Below are positions 58,103 through 64,000 of a stretch of 64,000 bases of DNA, one piece after another (the stretch's first letter is position 1; each line of letters begins with the position of its first letter). A model generated the notes under the pieces. That model had not been told where the DNA came from and made no database searches. It saw only the letters and a list, made by a program, of their open reading frames with translations. A program made the translations under genes and the position numbers. This DNA is from Terebella lapidaria (Eukaryota; Annelida; Polychaeta; Terebellida; Terebellidae), in contig OX424568.1 in assembly GCA_949152475.1 (NCBI GenBank), forward strand, positions 21,055,667 to 21,119,666, in the 5' to 3' direction.

Positions 58103-61100
58103 ATGGAGGACAAGAGACAAGTTGCACCCGGTGGACAGACACAGGAATTGCCTGCAAAAGGCGGTTATTCAAACCCACCGGCGTATTCTGATGGAACTGG
58201 GGGTTCAGCATTTCCAGCGGGGGGTGCAGTTGTCACCCAGCCTGTAGCTATGGCGCCCCTCGGGACTCATCCCAATGCGCCACCCGGGTTGGAATATTTG
58301 GCGCAAATGGACCGCGTGCAAATTCACCAAGTTCTACACATTGAAGAAGGTCTGAATAATGGACACCGTAGTCATACAATCTGCACTGCAATTTTAATAA
58401 ATATAGAGATGTTTATGTTAGATCTAATTATGTTAATAATGGAGGGTTATCAGAATTAAGGCATTTCGGCAGAAACATAGACATAGAAGAGAGATGGACC
58501 GCCAACTCGACCTCAGTGACCTTGAGCTTGTGACCAGAGGAACATGGGTACTTTATTTCCGGTTTGAAGTTTCATGGGAAAATTGAATTGTCAAAATACA
58601 TCGAATACCGTACGTGACGTCAACACGCTGGGGATCGTCAGGAATGAACAATGACAATAGGACGTTTTACGTTGACAACAGAAGTGTAACTACCATCTTC
58701 CTCTGACCTTTTGTGACCTCGAGCTCATGCAATGACTAGAAACAGAGAGATTGATATCGGAGTTGGCAGTCCATCTCTCTTCTATGTCTATGGGCAGAAA
58801 TGCCTTTATGGTTTTATCAGAATTCTTTTTTAGCTTACCGGCCCTTTGGGCCGATAAGCTATTGTCCGTCGTCCGTCCGGGTCTGTAACTTTTTTTTGAC
58901 ACGATGAATTTCCCCATAAATTTGTCAGAACATACCTTGGGCCAGTATCTAAAGACGTTTTTAGGTTACCGGACCTTTGGTCCGATAACCTATTGCCATG
59001 GCGTTGCGTCCGTCGTCGTTGTCGTCCATCGTCATCCGTCTACATTTTTATCATTAAAGTTTACAATCGTTCGAATCTTTCTGAAATTTTGAACAAAAAT
59101 GCCCAAAAATATTTCGAGAGGGAGATATTTTTTATTTTTTTATTTTCGCAATTTTTTTTCAAAATGGCGGCCTTTTTTGACGAAAAATGACCAATTTTGG
59201 ACTTTGACGGTGGTTTTCTCAAAATCTGTTCAGTAACTTTTTTTCTTATTGATGCATAACACTCCTCATACACACGTGCTCTCGTTAATCCTCACTAGTT
59301 TTGCGAGCGTCAGCTGGCTAAAACTGGCTGAAGCTAGTTGACTGGAGCCGGCCACAATAAACCCGCCTCCAAATTTTACCTAACTCGTTTTATAAATGCT
59401 CGCGTAAACCCGTTTGCAATTATGTCCGCGCGTTTTTGCTAGCCAACATTTTCAAAGCTCGTTTTCGCTAGCATGAAATCTGTCGGCGAGCGTAAGTGCG
59501 CCGAAGCCAGTTTGCAAAACCACGTCTTCATGATTCAGTCTTTTGACCATCGATAAATAGGATTCTTCATTCTGTTTTAGTCATATTAGTTTCAACTGTT
59601 TTTATTGAGAAAACTTCTTGTGACCAGTCAGTCCATGACATCAAGCAAACTCGAAACCGGAAGTGACGTATTTCACAGCCTAATTGAAGGTCAAGGCCAT
59701 TTATATGCGCATAAAACAGACTGGTGTCTTGCGGGAAATTCAGAGCCCAAATGCTTTTCTTCGAGTCAAACGCGCTTACAAATGTGTCACTTTATAAAAA
59801 CGGGCCGAAGAGAGTTTTGAAATCACTGGCGAGTTTAAGCTCGCTGGCCTGTGAGTCCGCGGGTTTGTGCGCGTTATGACTTCACCAAGAAATATCTAGC
59901 GAGCGGGAGCGCGCCGACTCCATTGTCAGCCAGCTTTTGCTAGCCGACGAAAAAACGCAAAATTGATTAGCGAGCCGGCTGGTGAGGATTAACGAGAGCA
60001 CGTGTGTATGTATCCCTGTGACGCGTATAAGTTCCGTTGCCCTTGAATCGCTCGAAGCCGGCCATTTTGGGCCCAACTCAGCCCAAATGGGACTTTCCCA
60101 TGTTAAATTCTCCTATGCTTTATAATGGGACGCATTTTGCCTAATATCTCAATTAATATTGAGATTAGAGATTAGGAATCAATTGTGGACATATAGGAAA
60201 TGATATATGTTGAAAATTCTCGTGAGCTTGAATTTGACCTCTGACCTCAGTTTCAAGGTCACAGGACAAAATGGCTAACATCTCGCTTGTTATCGACTTT
60301 ACAGCTTAGGAATTAATTGTGGACATATAGGAAATGATGTAGTCTGATGACCTTGAATTTGATCTTTGACCTAATTTTCAAGGTCATAGCACAAAATGGC
60401 TAATATCTCGCTTATTATCGACTTTACAGCTTAGGAATCAATGGTGAACATATAGAAAATGTTATATGCTGAATATTGCCATGACCTTGAATTCGACCTT
60501 TGACCTAATTTTCAAGGTCAAAGGACAAAATGGCTATTATCTTGCTTCTCTATTGAATTTATAGCTTGGGAACCAATTGTGCTTATTGTCGACTTTACAG
60601 CTTAGGAATCAATTGTAAACATATAGCAAATGATATATATATACTGAATATATTCATAACGTTGAATTTGACCTATGACCTCATTTTCAAGGTCACAGGA
60701 CAAAATGGCTATTATCTTGCTTTTCTATTGAATTTATAGCTTGGGAACCGATTGTGGACATATGGAAAATGATATACACTGAATATTTTGAGGACCTTGA
60801 ATTTGACCTTGACCATATTCTCAAGGTCAGAGCACAAAATAGCTTATATCTCGCTTATAATTGACTTTACAGCTTAGGAATCATAATGAACATATAAAAA
60901 AATAATATATACTGAATATTTTGGTGACCTTGAATTTGACCTTTTACCTCATTTTCAGGGCCAGAGAACAAAATGGCTAATATCTCGCTTATTATCGACT
61001 TTACAGCATAGGAATCAATTGCGAACATAGAGGAAATGAGATATGCTGAATAATCTCATGACCTTGAAGTTGACCTTTGACCTCATTTTCAAGGTCACAT

Positions 61101-64000
61101 CCAGTGTTCAAAACTAACAAAAAATTCAACCAGACCACAGGGCTGGTAAGTCTTAAAAGTTACCAGCCCTGCCCAAAAGTTACCAGCCTGATTTTGAAAG
61201 TTAAGTTAGGCCTATATATAGTGACCTTTTACAATTACAGAGCATCAGCAATTAATGTCATCTTATCTATTTGCGTCCTGGAAGGCACGCCTTTTCTAGC
61301 TGTCAATGATTGACCATTATTAGGCATCCCGATTGAAAATCGGGAGGCCTTATGTTTTTGTCTGTTTTTTTTTTTTTTTTTTTTCTTGGTTATATAATGA
61401 TGACCCAAACTGAAGATAACAGCTTTGAAGGTCTGCCTGGGCCTTGCTTGCCGGTCAATTGTTCATTGTATTCAGTTAAAACAGCACTGTGTTTATCTGG
61501 ATGAAACTACATGCATTGTTTTGTTTTCTAGCTGTATTTCACATGCAGTGACCAAATTATCATTGTTTTACTTAGTCAGAACCCAGAATAATTTCCTTTT
61601 TGCTTGTATTATGAATGTCTGTCATGTCTGTACATTTAATACCTATTGAGATTAAAACAAATATCTGATGGACATTTGTCTAGTGAGCAACTGCTATAAT
61701 TTGAACTCTCACTCCCACCTGTGTTCAATAATCCTGGTATATGTATTATAATAACAGTCAAGTTTCACCATTAGAAAAGAAAAGAAAAATTGGGGGATGC
61801 CACAAAGCCTATAGGCTTTTATGTCTAGTTAGTCCTATTTTAGAGTACCCTAGATCTGGTAACTTCTGCACATTTTACATCGACGATCATTTCTGTTTTC
61901 ATTAATGACGAGCCAAGTTTCACATTCATACTTTCATAAAGTGCTAGATCTATATTACGCTTTTTTGTAGTATCATACACTTCGTTGGCGGCTTTGCTGT
62001 CAACTTTTTCTCTTTTTTTCGAGGCCAAGAAATTTCCGCATTCGCGTTTTGCTATTGCTATAGAGAATCGTTTTTGCCTGCTATCTAGTCTGTGATTGGC
62101 TGATGAAATGACGTTGCTCCACATTTGAACCAATGAGATAGCACGATGTGTTTTAGCATTGGAATGATGGCGTGGTTTTACCAACAACGGGATTTTTTCG
62201 GTTTTGCTGTTTTCGGACAGAAACTAGACGTACATTTTTTATGTTTATAGCTCTACTTCTGAATTAAACAAAAAGAATCATAGTGCAGGCTTAATTACTA
62301 CGAGACGACAAGTCTATCTAAGAAAAAACCCCACTATTTACAAGCATTTCGTAAATATCACTGGAAAATTCAACCGGACCATCGGGCAGGAAAGTCGGCA
62401 AAGTTACCCGCCCGTCAAAATAGTTACCCGTCTCGGGCGTGCGGGCGGGTGGTATTTCGAACACTGGTCACATCACAAAATAGCTAATATCTGACTTATT
62501 ATCGACTTTACAGCTTTGGAATCATTTGAGGACATACTAGAAATGATATACTAGTATGCTGAATATTCTCATGACCTTGAATTGACCAATGACCTTATTT
62601 CCGAGGTCATGAGACAAAAGGATAATATCTAAAATGTATATTGTCCGGTAACCTTTCTTAACCCTTGGGCTAATTTTTTTTAACTTTTTTGATTGAATCG
62701 TTTTTGCCGATTTGGCGGCCATTTTTGACGAAAAATTGCCAATTTTGGACTTTGGTGGCCATTTTCTCAAAAACTGTCTGATCAGTTTCGAGATTTTTGT
62801 TTCAAAACATTCCTTTCATGTACCTCTACGACGTGTATAAGTTTCATTGCCCTTGAATCGCCGGTTTCGCGTGTGGCGACCATTTGGATTTTTTGACGGG
62901 TCGGAGGAAAAATTTTTTTTTGTCCCAGATCGAGTCACTATTCGTTTTGAGCCATTTCCAGCAAAAAAAAAAGTCCAAAAAAAACATGTGCGTGCGTGCA
63001 CATGTGCTAACCGAAAGATATATTTAGTGCGACACGCCGACACTCATATTTATAAGTAATATATATAGCCTGGAATCTGGATTGAATTCATAGTTATGTC
63101 AAATTGTAGGCCTACTGTATGAATGAATGAACGTGCTCAAGTGATGTACAGTCACGATATATCCCATTCCATGATTTCACAGCTATGATAATTCTATTAA
63201 AACCATTAAGTTGATTAAGTTGAATTGTTTTAACATGCAATTCACTTCTTTTCACATAGGCCGAGGCCTACAGGTATTTAAAAATAGCAAGAAAAATCTG
63301 TAATGCTCACAAAAAACCTATAAATCACATTCTATGTGTCATAACTGCATTTGATTTACGAAGGTATCATTCCGATAGTTTAAAATACCAGATATTGTAA
63401 ATATTTCAGAGTGTCATTTCATTGGAGTTGTAGCCTTAGCCTAATTTGGCACATAGGCACACAAAACTTGAGAGTTCCCATTCGATATCGGAAGTGAACC
63501 AGCAGTTGCAGACAATTTTGCCATGTTTTATTTATTGCAAGAAGCCTACACTAGGTGATAACATTAGGCCTGAACATACAGAGCATTGACTATATACATG
63601 TCTGCTATTATTATAATGACAATTCTCGAGTGTAGTGTCAGGTTCTATTGCTATTTTCCTTGATATTCGCCTGATCGTGAAACCGACAAAGCACAGATAG
63701 TCCTGGCACGCCACATTTACCTGTAGAAACATCCCCTCCGGCGAATAAAATAGTTCAGATGCTCATACGCACACCTATTGTCGGATAATGAGATATCAAT
63801 TTAGATTCCATTCAGTGTCCGTTACAGAGACCCCGCTAGATGGCGTTTACGTCATTATGTCGCAATACGTTATAATGTGAGTTGGCTATCTTGGTATGGA
63901 AAATCTTTGGTATAATGTCAACAACAACATACAGTCATAACTATATATATAATATAATTGACTTAACTTTTTTTTCCAGTGCTCATTGGATTTGAGCGGA
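58103..64000 (+). CDS. PLSCR: Phospholipid scramblase, first coding exon and start of the second (partial)
   Basis: Exon 1 is 58103-58349 (82 codons plus one base). Exon 2 starts at 63980 after TTTTTTTTTCCAG and leaves the window 21 bases later. Joining them in phase gives HQVLHIEE-VLIGFER, matching the scramblase signature around HQxxELLEVLxGFE. The N-terminal half of exon 1 is Pro/Gly-rich with a PPAY motif (residues 25-28), as in other family members. PGLEYLAQMDRVQIHQ (residues 61-76) is the start of the conserved domain. The family are palmitoylated, Ca2+-responsive plasma-membrane proteins with additional nuclear roles; which paralogue this is cannot be told. The 5.6-kb intron (58350-63979) is largely transposon sequence. 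Confidence 0.87.
58459..58831 (+). mobile_element. Family 1 head fragment, split by a MITE
   Basis: AAGGCATTTCGGCAGAA (58459-58474) and TGCCTTTATGGTTTTATC (58801-58818) together form the family 1 head hairpin. They are separated by the insertion at 58475-58793 and its duplicated target. No core or tail follows; a family 2 head starts at 58832. Confidence 0.8.
58475..58793. mobile_element. MITE with ~7-bp target duplication
   Basis: CATAGACATAGAAGAGAG at the left is exactly inverted at the right end (CTCTCTTCTATGTCTATG). GGCAGAA flanks it at 58468-58474 and 58794-58800. The intact target can be seen at 47635-47660. Possibly hAT-related (7-8 bp duplication). Confidence 0.87.
58832..58962 (+). 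repeat. Family 2 head fragment with variant hairpin
   Basis: AGCTTACCGGCCC-TTT-GGGCCGATAAGCT (58832-58860), followed by GTCCGTCGTCCGTCC. It is truncated where copy B begins. Confidence 0.78.
59271..60006. mobile_element. TA-target MITE with long perfect TIRs
   Basis: The first 25 bases, starting CACACGTGCTCTCGTTAATC, are exactly inverted at the right end. TA is duplicated at 59269-59270 and 60007-60008. Removing it restores CTCATATGTATCCC, as in sister units. TA duplication suggests a Tc1/mariner-type transposase. The interior has repeated GCTAGC/GAGCGNGC-type motifs and no ORF. Confidence 0.87.
61102..62466. mobile_element. hAT-like element inserted in the 134-bp array
   Basis: Begins CAGTGTTC and ends GAACACTG, flanked by GTCACATC at 61094-61101 and 62467-62474 (8-bp duplication). 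Subterminal regions carry AAATTCAACCRGACCA and GTTACCAGCC / GTTACCCGCC motifs. A family 1-type insert occupies 61322-61828. The 115-codon minus-strand ORF at 61840-62187 has no recognisable transposase motif. Confidence 0.85.
61322..61828 (+). mobile_element. Family 1-type element, copy 4 (no tandem core)
   Basis: Head AGGCATCCCGATT-GAA-AATCGGGAGGCC, then TTATGTTTTTGTCTG and a T-tract. The tail AAAGCCTATAGGCTTTTATG leads to GTCTAG at 61828. Same ends as the array-bearing copies but with about 400 bp of unrelated interior. Confidence 0.72.
62655..63979. other. Rest of scramblase intron 1
   Basis: 62670-62950 repeats the GGCGGCCATTTTTGACG / TGACGGGTCGG segment seen at 52290-52560. The remainder to the exon 2 acceptor shows nothing recognisable. 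Confidence 0.5.

Larger units (their letters stand above)
58963..62654 (+). mobile_element. Tandem-core element, family 2, copy B (in scramblase intron 1)
   Basis: Head hairpin AGGTTACCGGACC-TTT-GGTCCGATAACCT (58963-58991), the same lead sequence as copy A, then about eight 134-bp-type units at 60180-61100 and a remnant at 62467-62640. It ends TCCGGTAACCT (62644-62654). Interrupted by a TA-target MITE and by a 1.4-kb hAT-like element. Its units are more diverged than those of copy A. Confidence 0.8.

Noticed and set aside
61840-62187. 115-codon minus-strand ORF inside the hAT-like element
   Set aside because: No transposase motif (no RW, catalytic or dimerisation block) can be seen. Kept only as a remark under the element.

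Overview
The window is nuclear DNA from an animal, most likely a marine invertebrate. The evidence is four conserved bilaterian genes with many GT-AG introns, AT-rich intergenic DNA, and a dense, varied transposon load (Ty3/Gypsy, DIRS-type tyrosine-recombinase, Helitron, hAT-like and TA-target elements, a tRNA-derived SINE, and elements with tandem-repeat cores). I cannot fix the phylum from sequence alone.

Layout. 1-3201: the 5' part of a minus-strand Ty3/Gypsy-like element (LTR, tRNA-Leu primer site, gag, start of protease), running off the left edge. It sits inside the left terminal repeat of a plus-strand DIRS-type element (3202-7533) with split direct repeats, a frameshifted gag-like ORF, RT-RNase H and tyrosine recombinase. 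8300-10566: two decayed retroelement fragments. 11541-12410: a 238-bp repeat. 12815-16811: a Helitron relic between two inverted arms of about 640 bp. 17833-18645: an element whose interior is only short palindromes.

Genes. U2SURP (plus, 19415-29159, 25 coding exons, 1032 aa) and MCM7 (minus, 30568-36559, 17 coding exons, 722 aa) are tail to tail. MCM7 and a DCUN1D1/2-type gene (plus, 36963-42608, 7 coding exons, 257 aa) are head to head across a 403-bp putative bidirectional promoter with E2F-, E-box-, NRF1- and ETS-like motifs. A phospholipid scramblase gene starts at 58103 behind a TATA box; its second coding exon begins at 63980 and leaves the window. Splice phase is consistent through every exon listed.

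The 40.6-63 kb part is dominated by two families of non-autonomous elements with one architecture: a 5' hairpin, a T-rich stretch, a tandem array (units of about 148 or 134 bp) and a tail hairpin. The 134-bp units each carry a perfect DR1 nuclear-receptor element flanked by two inverted ERR/SF-1-type half-sites, repeated about 16 times in one array and several times in another. Hairpins of different copies differ by paired, compensating substitutions. Several smaller transposons have inserted into these elements with visible target duplications, so the relative order of insertion can be read directly.
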